Assembly: GCA_900557315.1 (NCBI GenBank)
Contig: USSI01000007.1
Span: forward strand, 1 to 21,461
Reading direction: 5' to 3'
Length of the DNA: 21,461 nt
Source of the DNA: an uncultured Butyricicoccus sp.
GTDB lineage: Bacteria; Bacillota; Clostridia; Oscillospirales; Butyricicoccaceae
In this document: positions 1 through 6,604 of the stretch, one piece after another
Position numbering within the stretch: position 1 is the stretch's first letter
How the letters are laid out: each line of letters starts with the position of its first letter
The notes under the pieces: generated by a model
Database searches by the model: none
What the model saw: only the letters and a program-made list of their open reading frames with translations
Told to the model about the DNA's origin: nothing
Program-made: the position numbers and the translations under genes

Positions 1-2
1 GT

Positions 3-1022
3 GACTCCTCCGTCTACGACATCCGCAGCGTGACCGTGGCCGAGATCATGGGCCGACATGCGGGCTGGCTTGCCGGTGCGGCTTGCCTTGCGGGCGGCGA
101 CGACTGCGAAGGCCCGGATCTGATCCTGCTGCCGGAGGTGCCCTTTGATCAGGACAAGTTCCTTGCCAAGGTGGACGAGCTGCAGCGCCGCAAGTCCAAT
201 GTGATCATTGCGGCCAGCGAGGGCGTAAAGACCGCCGACGGCACCTATCTGTGTGATCTGGTGTCCACCGCAGGCCAGCTGGATGCCTTTGGCCACAAGG
301 CCGTGCTCAGCGGCACCAGCCGTTATCTGATCGGCGACCGGCGTCAGCTGATTCAGCCGGGCGACATTATCATCTACAATTCCGGCGTTGTACACGACGA
401 GCTCTCCAGTGAGGACGCGCAGATCGGCAACTACTTTTTCGCGGTCGGCAATCTGGAAGTGCCGCAGCTGCGCCCCAATGCCCTGATCGCGGACGATGTA
501 AACCCCGTTTTCCACATCCACGAAGGCTTTGACAGCATCAAAGCCCTGTGCGAAACCATGCTTACCCATTTTGAGCATCCCTCTGTCTGGTCGCCGCACA
601 TCGTGCATTACGAAACCCAGGCGCTGCTCGAAATCATCTGGCGGGTGATCCACGCGGAACAGGAAACGCAGGAGCCGCATCCGAATTACTTTCTGGGCCG
701 CAAGATCAAAGCTTATATTGATGCGCACTACCGCGAGCCGCTTACCATGCGCCAAATCAGCGAGGCGCTGGGCATGAGCGAATCCTATATTTCGCACGTG
801 TTCAAGGACATGCTTGGCTGCCCGCCCATGCAGTATGCGCTGCGCAAAAAAATCGGCGAAGCGCAGACGCTGTTAATCTCTACGGATTACAGCATTACGC
901 AGATCGCCCAGATCGTCGGCTTCGACGCGCAGAGCCATTTCAACAAGCGGTTCAGCAGCTATGTCGGCATCTCCCCGGGGCAGTTCCGCAAAAATTACCG
1001 CACCACACAGCGGATGGATTGA
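3..1022 (+). CDS. Chimeric ORF: phosphofructokinase fragment joined in frame to an AraC-family regulator (5' end outside window)
   Basis: The frame is open from base 3, so the gene starts before the window. About the first 100 visible residues are a 6-phosphofructokinase core, probably of the diphosphate-dependent type: SVTVAEIMGRHAGWL (the MGR substrate-binding motif), DLILLPE, then KSNVIIAASEG and GQLDAFGHK. From about base 310 the protein becomes the back half of a cupin sensor (GDIIIYNSGVVHDE) and a complete AraC DNA-binding domain with two helix-turn-helix units, ending in QFRKNYRTTQRMD. The AraC part closely resembles the regulator at 3566-4466 (both have GEAQTLLISTD). It has lost the first strands of the cupin, and the kinase has lost its C-terminal part, so neither parent is complete. 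An intrinsic terminator follows. It could be a real fusion, a deletion scar or an assembly chimera. The domain identities are clear; whether the product is functional is doubtful. Confidence 0.8.
   Translation, partial: DSSVYDIRSVTVAEIMGRHAGWLAGAACLAGGDDCEGPDLILLPEVPFDQDKFLAKVDELQRRKSNVIIAASEGVKTADGTYLCDLVSTAGQLDAFGHKAVLSGTSRYLIGDRRQLIQPGDIIIYNSGVVHDELSSEDAQIGNYFFAVGNLEVPQLRPNALIADDVNPVFHIHEGFDSIKALCETMLTHFEHPSVWSPHIVHYETQALLEIIWRVIHAEQETQEPHPNYFLGRKIKAYIDAHYREPLTMRQISEALGMSESYISHVFKDMLGCPPMQYALRKKIGEAQTLLISTDYSITQIAQIVGFDAQSHFNKRFSSYVGISPGQFRKNYRTTQRMD
306..330 (+). other. Junction between phosphofructokinase and AraC sequence
   Basis: Phosphofructokinase-type sequence runs up to AFGHKAVLSGT, and AraC cupin sequence is recognisable from SRYLIGDRRQ onward. 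The AraC paralogue at 3566-4466 has SGESEYLIHNKRQ at the aligned place, so the residues S-G-x-S-x-Y-L-I fit both parents. This marks a short stretch of microhomology in which the exact breakpoint cannot be placed. Confidence 0.6.
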
Positions 1023-1151
1023 ACCATGCAGCGGCGTTTTCCCGCATTGCCATCCTGCTGCACAAAAGCAGGAAAGTACAAGTTTTTTCAGTGAAAACCA
1101 ACAACCCGGCAAACTTCCCAGCCTTCCCTTTTCCCTTGAAAATCCGTTTTT

Positions 1152-1180
1152 ATGCCGCCATATCGGGCGGCATTTTATTT
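1152..1180 (+). terminator. Intrinsic terminator after the first AraC gene
   Basis: A perfect stem, TGCCGCC at 1153-1159 and GGCGGCA at 1166-1172, is extended by one A-T pair and has a 6-base loop. It is followed by TTTTATTT. It lies 130 bases after the stop codon of the chimeric ORF. Confidence 0.85.
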
Positions 1181-1354
1181 GTAACCCCGGTTTTTCCGCA
1201 TGGTTTTGTTCCGGTTTGAATTTTGTGTACATTGTTGCGAAGTCCTGCTGTTTTGTAGAAGTCAAAAAACAGAAAATACGCAATAATGTAGTTACAGTAA
1301 ACAACCGGCAAGGACACGAGCCGGCGGCGTAATTTTGCAAAGGAGAGAATACAT
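1181..1354 (+). promoter_or_regulatory. Upstream region of the IolE-like/dehydrogenase pair, with an inverted repeat
   Basis: Together with 1023-1180 this forms a 332-base stretch without a gene. It is AT-richer than its surroundings and must hold the promoter of the gene at 1355, but I cannot pick one convincing -35/-10 pair. An imperfect inverted repeat, CTGTTTTG at 1248-1255 and CAAAAAACAG at 1263-1272, could be an activator or repressor site. A good ribosome site, AAAGGAGAG, sits at about 1339-1347. Confidence 0.35.
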
Positions 1355-2284
1355 ATGGGCATTCATATTTGCGGCGCGCCCTGCTGCTGGGGCGTGGACG
1401 ATATCACCAACCCGCACCTGCCGACCTGGCAGCGCGTACTGCGCGAAGCGCATGAAGCCGGTTACAGCGCCATCGAGCTGGGGCCGAACGGCTGGATCCC
1501 GACCGACGATATCGAAGGGGTTACCGAGGAACTGAACAAGAACCAGCTGTCCATCGTAGCGGGCACGATCTTTGACGATGTGCTCAGCGATGACAATTAT
1601 GAGAAGCTGCTGCACCAGGTGGACGGCATCTGCCAGCTGATTACCAAGCTGCCGCCCCTGCCCCGCGAAGAGGGCCAGCGCTGGCCGACCCCGTACATGA
1701 CCGTCATGGACTGGGGCCACGACGAGCGCGATTACGCAGCCGGCCATTCCGACCGTGCCCCCCGTCTGGACGAGGCGGGCTGGAACAAGCTGGTCAGCCA
1801 CTTCAAGGGCCTGTGCGAGCGTGCCAACAGCTACGGCGTGCGCCCGGTGCTGCATCCGCACTGCGGCGGCTACATTGAGTTCGGCGACGAGATCGACCGT
1901 CTGGCCGAGGAAATCCCGAACGAGATGGCGGGCTTCGTACTGGATACCGGCCACCTGCAGTATGCGGGCCTTGACCCGGTTGAGTGGCTGCGCAAGTACA
2001 AGGATCGCTTGGACTATGTCCACTTCAAGGACATTGACCCCAAGGTCTATGACGAAGTCATGCACGAGCACATCCGCTTCTTCGAGGGCTGCGCAAAGGG
2101 TTCCATGTGCCCGATCGGCCGCGGCATGATCGACTACAAGGCGGTTGCCGACGTACTCGACGAAATCGGCTACAACGGCTACATCACCATCGAGCAAGAA
2201 TGCGACCCGCGCAACGTGGAAAACAGTCTTGCGAACGTCAAGGCAAGCGTGGACTTCCTCAAGGGTATCGGCTACAAGATCTGA
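1355..2284 (+). CDS. IolE-like sugar isomerase/dehydratase (xylose-isomerase-like TIM barrel)
   Basis: This 309-residue cytosolic protein belongs to the sugar phosphate isomerase/epimerase family (AP endonuclease 2/xylose isomerase-like TIM barrel) and most resembles IolE, inosose (2-keto-myo-inositol) dehydratase. Family features are the N-terminal WGVDD (12-16), IELG (40-43), HPHCGGY (167-173), LDTGHLQYAG (196-205), YVHFKDID (221-228) and the C-terminal TIEQECDP (278-285). These supply the usual metal ligands (Glu, Asp, His, Glu). The start ATG has AAAGGAGAG about 9 bases upstream. It is followed 46 bases later by a Gfo/Idh/MocA dehydrogenase, the classic partner that makes the keto-sugar such enzymes act on. 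The fold is certain. The exact substrate is inferred, and other keto-cyclitols or 3-keto-glycosides are possible. Confidence 0.85.
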   Translation: MGIHICGAPCCWGVDDITNPHLPTWQRVLREAHEAGYSAIELGPNGWIPTDDIEGVTEELNKNQLSIVAGTIFDDVLSDDNYEKLLHQVDGICQLITKLPPLPREEGQRWPTPYMTVMDWGHDERDYAAGHSDRAPRLDEAGWNKLVSHFKGLCERANSYGVRPVLHPHCGGYIEFGDEIDRLAEEIPNEMAGFVLDTGHLQYAGLDPVEWLRKYKDRLDYVHFKDIDPKVYDEVMHEHIRFFEGCAKGSMCPIGRGMIDYKAVADVLDEIGYNGYITIEQECDPRNVENSLANVKASVDFLKGIGYKI

Positions 2285-2330
2285 TCCCGATTTGCCAACA
2301 AACATCATATTTGAAAGGAATGGATATACT

Positions 2331-3467
2331 ATGAAACAGGTTAAGGTCGGTCTGATCGGCGCAAACTGGATGGGCAGCTTCCACTCTGTCGGCCTGAACA
2401 ATGTGCGTCAGGCATATCACGACGTCGATCCGGTATTCGAGCATGTGGCAGACGTAAACGAGGCGGCTGCAAAGCTTGCAGCCGAGCGTTTCGGCTACAA
2501 GAAGGTTTCCACCGACTGGCACGATGTCGTCAACGACCCCGAAGTTGATCTGGTTATCATCGCAACCCCGAACTTCACCCACGCGGAAATCGCAATCGCG
2601 GCAGCCGAGGCCGGCAAGCACATCCTGTGCGAGAAGCCGATGGCCAACACGCTGGCAGAAGGCAAGGCCATGGTGGAGGCGATTGAGAAGGCGGGCGTCA
2701 AAAGCCTCGTGGACTTCATCTACACCAAGTGCCCGGCGAACGTGCTGGCAAAGGAACTGATGGACTCCGGCAAGCTGGGCGACTTTGTCACCTTCCGCGG
2801 CGAGTTCGACTGCTCTTACTGCGCAGACCCGAACACCCCGGCAACCTGGCGCCAGCTCGCCGCAACCGCCGGCACCGGCGCTCTGGGCGATTTGACTGCT
2901 CACGTGGTCAGCCTGTCCGACATGATCGTCGGCAAGAAAATCGTCGAGGTATTCGCTTCCTGGGATACCCCGTACAAGCAGCGTCCGGATGCGCGCGACC
3001 ATTCCAAGATGGTGGATATCGACACGGACGATCAGATCTATGTCATCGTCAAGTATGAGGACGGCCGCATCGGTTCGATGTCCTCCAGCCGTGTATCGGT
3101 TGCCCGTCCGGTCAGCCTGGCTTACGAAATCCAGGGCAGCAAGGGCTCGGTCAAGTTCGAGATGACCCGCATTAACGAGCTGCTTTACTATTCGAACGAC
3201 TGCGACCCCAAGGAGCGCGGCTATAAAATCATCAAGGGCAACACCCGCAACGGCGATTACGCAAACTTCTGCGGCACCGACGAACAGGGCATTGCTTACA
3301 ACGAGATCATGTCCATCCAGGCGCACGATATCCTGACCGCGATCACTGAGGACCGCAAGGTCGATATCGACATCGCTTACGGCCACTATGTTGATACGAT
3401 TCTGGAAGCTATGGCTACTTCTGCCCGCGAGGGCCGCTGGGTCAAGGTTTCCGAGATGGAAGCATAA
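2331..3467 (+). CDS. Gfo/Idh/MocA family NAD(P)-dependent oxidoreductase
   Basis: This 378-residue cytosolic dehydrogenase should oxidise or reduce a hydroxyl of a sugar or cyclitol with NAD(P). The N-terminal Rossmann fold starts at VKVGLIGANWMG (4-15), with IIATPNFTH (76-84) and the family hallmark CEKPMAN (100-106). The C-terminal part has TWR (172-174) and GDLTAHVVSLSD (186-197), the usual catalytic Asp/His loop. I chose the ATG at 2331, preceded by GAAAGGA, although the frame is open further upstream inside the previous gene; there the frame overlaps the TIM-barrel gene and looks unlike this family. It forms a pair with the IolE-like gene. Its sequence is distinct from the IolG at 5513-6526, so it probably acts on another substrate or at another ring position. 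Confidence 0.9.
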   Translation: MKQVKVGLIGANWMGSFHSVGLNNVRQAYHDVDPVFEHVADVNEAAAKLAAERFGYKKVSTDWHDVVNDPEVDLVIIATPNFTHAEIAIAAAEAGKHILCEKPMANTLAEGKAMVEAIEKAGVKSLVDFIYTKCPANVLAKELMDSGKLGDFVTFRGEFDCSYCADPNTPATWRQLAATAGTGALGDLTAHVVSLSDMIVGKKIVEVFASWDTPYKQRPDARDHSKMVDIDTDDQIYVIVKYEDGRIGSMSSSRVSVARPVSLAYEIQGSKGSVKFEMTRINELLYYSNDCDPKERGYKIIKGNTRNGDYANFCGTDEQGIAYNEIMSIQAHDILTAITEDRKVDIDIAYGHYVDTILEAMATSAREGRWVKVSEMEA

Positions 3468-3493
3468 TTCAGAACAGCAAGACGATCCACTCC

Positions 3494-3526
3494 GCGGTAC
3501 AGCAACAGCGTTGCTGTACCGCATTT
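3494..3526 (+). terminator. Perfect 13-bp hairpin after the dehydrogenase gene
   Basis: GCGGTACAGCAAC at 3494-3506 pairs perfectly with 3510-3522 around an AGC loop. It begins 26 bases after the dehydrogenase stop. The U-tract is weak (ATTTGC), so it may be a leaky terminator or an RNA-processing/stability hairpin between the operon and the AraC gene. Confidence 0.6.
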
Positions 3527-3532
3527 GCTCAG

Positions 3533-3542
3533 GAACCGGTTC
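3533..3542. promoter_or_regulatory. Palindrome GAACCGGTTC before the second AraC gene (putative operator)
   Basis: This perfect 10-bp palindrome lies between the hairpin at 3494-3522 and the ribosome site at 3552-3557. It differs at one central base from GAACCAGTTC at 8150-8159 beside the symporter promoter, suggesting a shared regulator. The function is inferred. Confidence 0.35.
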
Positions 3543-3565
3543 TCTGCCTGCAGGAGGTTGAAACA

Positions 3566-4466
3566 GTGAAGGATCAGTCGCTCAACATACAATGCTTCGC
3601 CAAAAAAAGCGTCCAGTCGATTTTTGTCGGGAAGAACGATCCCGCCGCGGGCAAGCGTGCACCCGCGCATCCTGCATGCCCATGAGGATTTTGTGGAAAT
3701 CAGCCTGATTGTCAGCGGAGAGAGCGAGTATTTGATCCACAATAAGCGGCAGACCATCCATGCGGGCGACCTGCTGGTATACAACGCCGGCGTCGTGCAT
3801 GACGAGGTCTCCGGCCCGGACACGGAAATCGGCAGCTACTGCGTCGCCGTCGGCGGGCTGCATATGCCCGGCCTGCGGGAAAACGCGCTCCTGCCGGACG
3901 ACGCGGGCTATGTGTTTTCCACCGGGGCGGAATTCAGCGACATCCGCTCGATCTGCAGCATGATGTTCCGCAACCTGTCCTCCGGGGAGCCGGATGCGGA
4001 CGCTTTCTGCAACAGCCTGATGCATGCGCTGCTGGTCAAGGTGCTGACGCTGGCAAAGGGCCGCACCGTCGAGGCTGCACCGGACGACGAACCGCATGCG
4101 CTCGGCCACCTGGTCAAGGAATACATCGACCAGCATTATATGGAGCCGATCACCCTGCAAAGCATGGGCGAAGCGCTGCATTTCAGCCCTTACTACCTGT
4201 CTCATATTTTCAAGGAAATGAGCGGGTACTCGCCCATGCAGTATCTGCTGCGCCGGCGCATCGGCGAAGCGCAGACCCTGCTGATCTCCACCGACCTGCC
4301 CGTCTCCAAAATCGCGGAGATGGTGGGTTATGAAACACAGAGCTATTTCAACCTGCAGTTCAGCAAGCACGTCGGTATGCCGCCCAAACGGTTCCGGGAT
4401 AACTATGTTGTGGCTGACCGCACCGCTGCAAAAAAGCGGCGGAAAGAGCCGCCCCAGCAGCAATAA
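3566..4466 (+). CDS. AraC-family transcriptional regulator, apparent frameshift near the N-terminus
   Basis: The product is a cupin-type sugar sensor followed by an AraC DNA-binding domain. The body, read in the frame that is open from 3570, has LHAHEDFVEISLIVSGE, GDLLVYNAGVVHDE and a C-terminal double helix-turn-helix (ITLQSMGEALHFSPYYLSHIFKE, then VSKIAEMVGYETQSYFNLQF). The best start is GTG at 3566, because AGGAGG lies 8 bases before it. That frame encodes about 30 plausible residues (IQCFAKKSVQSIFVGKND) and then hits TGA at 3683. The main frame has no ATG and no ribosome site there; its first usable start is a TTG at 3624. A one-base surplus around 3640-3665 would join the two. The regulator probably controls the neighbouring sugar genes. 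It is close to the AraC half at 310-1022. Confidence 0.8.
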
Positions 4467-4478
4467 CAAAACAGCAAA

Positions 4479-4516
4479 GGCCCCAAACCTGCCGCAGCAG
4501 GTTTGGGGCCCTTTTT
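4479..4516. terminator. Bidirectional intrinsic terminator between converging genes
   Basis: A perfect 14-bp stem, GGCCCCAAACCTGC at 4479-4492 and its complement at 4497-4510, has a 4-base loop. CTTTTT follows on the + strand, and a T-rich stretch follows on the - strand. It sits between the AraC stop (4466) and the end of the minus-strand isomerase gene (4544), so it can serve both. Confidence 0.9.
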
Positions 4517-4543
4517 ATGTTGGAACAAATGCCGTGCAAATGC

Positions 4544-5494
4544 TCAGACGTCGTAGTCGCAGGGCATGGCTTCCTTGAGCACCACCGTCGATTTCTTGAC
4601 GCCGGTCAGAGCGGGCATGGTCAGGTCTTCCATCTCCTGGCTGATCGGGCCGTCATAGCCCTCCATGCTCAGCACGGACAGGAACTCCTTCCACCAGCGC
4701 ACATCGTGGCCGTGGCCGAGCGCAACATAGTTCCAGGTGCGCTTGGCAAACTGGTCGATGGTCTTGGTGTCGAGCACGCCGTCCGCCCCGACATAATTCC
4801 GCTCAAGACGCACATCCTTTGCGTGCACGTGATAAATGCGCTCCGCGCCCAGCTTGTGGATCGCCGCAATCGGGTCGCCGCCCATCCACATCAGATGCGA
4901 CGGATCGAGGTTCATGCCCACCATCGGGCCGACCGCATCGCGCAGGCGGATCAGGGTCTCCGGATTGTAGACCATCTGGCAGCCGTGGTTTTCCAGCGCG
5001 ATCTTCTCGATGCCGTTCTCCTTCGCCAGCTCCACAGTCTTTTTCCAGTACGGGATGAGCACTTCTTCCCACTGCCAGTTGAGGATTTTGGTGGTGATCG
5101 GCGGCCAGCTGGTCACGATCCAGTTCGGCGTGCAGTCGGTCGGCGAGCCGCCCGGGCAGCCGGACATCATGACAATGTTTTTCACGCCCAGCAGGCCGGC
5201 CAGACGGAAGGTCTTTTCAACGACCGCCTGATGCTGCCTGCCCTCTTCGTTCGGCGCCAGCTGGTTGCCCGAGCAGTTGAGCGCTTCCAGCTTGAGGCCG
5301 CGGCTCTCAATCGCATCCATGAACGCTTTTCGCGCGTCTGCGCTCTCCAGCATCTCGTCCAGATTGATGTGCGGCGCCTTGGACCAGTTGCCGCAGGCGA
5401 TTTCAACCGATTCATAGCCCAGCTTTGCCAGGGTGTCCAGCATTTCCTCAAAAGGCATGTATCCCAGTCCGTCGGTATTAAAGCAGAGTCTCAT
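4544..5494 (-). CDS. Sugar phosphate isomerase/epimerase (TIM barrel)
   Basis: This 316-residue xylose-isomerase-like TIM-barrel protein is probably a metal-dependent isomerase, epimerase or lyase acting on a keto-sugar or keto-cyclitol in the cytosol. Landmarks are LGYESVEIACGNW (25-37), IALENHGCQ (165-173, ligand Glu168), MNLDPSHLMW (194-203, Asp197), YHVHAKDVRL (221-230, His224) and GPISQEMED (282-290). ATG is preceded by GGAAGGAG at good spacing. It is the last gene of a minus-strand operon, 18 bases behind iolG. That fits a role in converting the product of IolG, in the manner of IolI, IolE or other inosose-modifying enzymes. It is only distantly similar to the other TIM-barrel gene at 1355-2284. 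The family is certain and the substrate is not. Confidence 0.85.
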   Translation of the reverse strand: MRLCFNTDGLGYMPFEEMLDTLAKLGYESVEIACGNWSKAPHINLDEMLESADARKAFMDAIESRGLKLEALNCSGNQLAPNEEGRQHQAVVEKTFRLAGLLGVKNIVMMSGCPGGSPTDCTPNWIVTSWPPITTKILNWQWEEVLIPYWKKTVELAKENGIEKIALENHGCQMVYNPETLIRLRDAVGPMVGMNLDPSHLMWMGGDPIAAIHKLGAERIYHVHAKDVRLERNYVGADGVLDTKTIDQFAKRTWNYVALGHGHDVRWWKEFLSVLSMEGYDGPISQEMEDLTMPALTGVKKSTVVLKEAMPCDYDV

Positions 5495-5512
5495 AATTGT
5501 TGCGCTCCTTCC

Positions 5513-6526
5513 TCAGTTTTTATAGAAGTCCGGGGTTTCCGGCATATGGATGTCAACCGGATGCTGCTCGTCGCGCGCCTTAGAAGCGGCGGCCGCCGTG
5601 ATCTGTCCCATATAGCCGTCCCAAGCCGTCGGGCCGTCCACACGGCCTTGCTTGGTGGCGTTGATCCACTGCTGGAACTCGATGTTGTATGCCTCCGGGA
5701 AACGCTCGGACCAGTCGTGGCAGATCGGCGTTACGCGGGAGTCATTGGTGCGGATCATGGCGTTTGCCGGCTCGGGCAGGTTGAGCGTTCCCTCTTCGCA
5801 GACAACTTCGCACTTGATGTCATAGCCGTAGTGGGAGAAGATGAAGGATTCCACGTCGATGCGGATACCGGATTCAGTGGTCAGATACATGATCTGCGGG
5901 TCTTTCAGGCCCTCGCAGGCGTTGCGCGTGGTGCGTGGGAAAACAACCTCGGCCTTGACATAGTTCTCGCCGAGCAGCCAGCGCAGCACGTCGATCTCGT
6001 GGATCATGGAGTTCTCAACCGGCATATTGGTGGTGAAGCCCACGCCGCCGTCATCGTAATTACGGTGTGCGCAGTGCAGCATGAGCGGGCTGCCGAACTT
6101 GCCGCTGTCGATCAGCTTTTTCAGCTGCTGATAGCCCGGGTCAAAACGGCGCATGAAGCCGACCTGCACCAGGTGTTTGCCGGTAGACATTTCCGCTTCC
6201 ACGATGCGCTTGCACGCCTCGGGCGTGGGCGCAAGCGGCTTTTCACAGAACACCGGCTTGCCGGCCTTGATTGCCGCCATGACATACTGCTCGTGGAACG
6301 GGTCGGCCGTGGTGCAGATAACAGCCTCCACCTCGTCGGATGCGATCATCTCTTCGCCGCTGGCATAGGCTTTGATGCCGTACTTTTCCGCAACCGATTT
6401 GCAGAAATCGACGTTTGCATCCGCGCTGGCTACCACGCGGCCGCCCTGCAGGCTGTTGTTAATGCGCTCGATGTGCGTCCGTCCGATCGCACCCGTGCCT
6501 ACCAGACCAATTTTCAGTTCTGCCAT
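5513..6526 (-). CDS. iolG: Myo-inositol 2-dehydrogenase (IolG)
   Basis: This 337-residue enzyme oxidises myo-inositol to 2-keto-myo-inositol (scyllo-inosose) with NAD+. It lines up along its length with Bacillus subtilis IolG as I know it: IGLVGTGAIGRTHIERI at the start, FCEKPLAPT (93-101, Lys96), LVQVGFMRRFDPGY (119-132), LHCAHRN (150-156), HEIDVL (176-181), LKDPQI and PTAWDGY. His176 is kept. The residue at the place of the B. subtilis catalytic Asp172 is Asn here (codon at 6011-6013), which may alter substrate choice. AAAGGAG lies about 9 bases before the ATG. It sits between the symporter and the isomerase in one operon, consistent with uptake followed by oxidation. A related cyclitol dehydrogenase is the main alternative. 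Confidence 0.88.
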   Translation of the reverse strand: MAELKIGLVGTGAIGRTHIERINNSLQGGRVVASADANVDFCKSVAEKYGIKAYASGEEMIASDEVEAVICTTADPFHEQYVMAAIKAGKPVFCEKPLAPTPEACKRIVEAEMSTGKHLVQVGFMRRFDPGYQQLKKLIDSGKFGSPLMLHCAHRNYDDGGVGFTTNMPVENSMIHEIDVLRWLLGENYVKAEVVFPRTTRNACEGLKDPQIMYLTTESGIRIDVESFIFSHYGYDIKCEVVCEEGTLNLPEPANAMIRTNDSRVTPICHDWSERFPEAYNIEFQQWINATKQGRVDGPTAWDGYMGQITAAAASKARDEQHPVDIHMPETPDFYKN

Positions 6527-6604
6527 TGTAAAAACTCCTTTCTATCATACCGGGGATATTGCCCCCTACTAATCAACCATGCTTTTATTCCTGTATTTTT
6601 TGTG

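Noticed and set aside
1019..1362. Several short frames between the first AraC gene and the IolE-like gene
   Set aside because: None has a ribosome site or recognisable motif, and a clear terminator lies among them.
2145..2330. N-terminal extension of the dehydrogenase into the preceding gene
   Set aside because: The extension is out of frame with a well-supported gene, is Thr/Ser/Arg-rich, and the ATG at 2331 starts directly before the Rossmann motif with a ribosome site.
1292..3524. Long minus-strand frames opposite the IolE-like and dehydrogenase genes
   Set aside because: The + strand frames carry complete enzyme motifs and ribosome sites; the minus-strand frames show neither.
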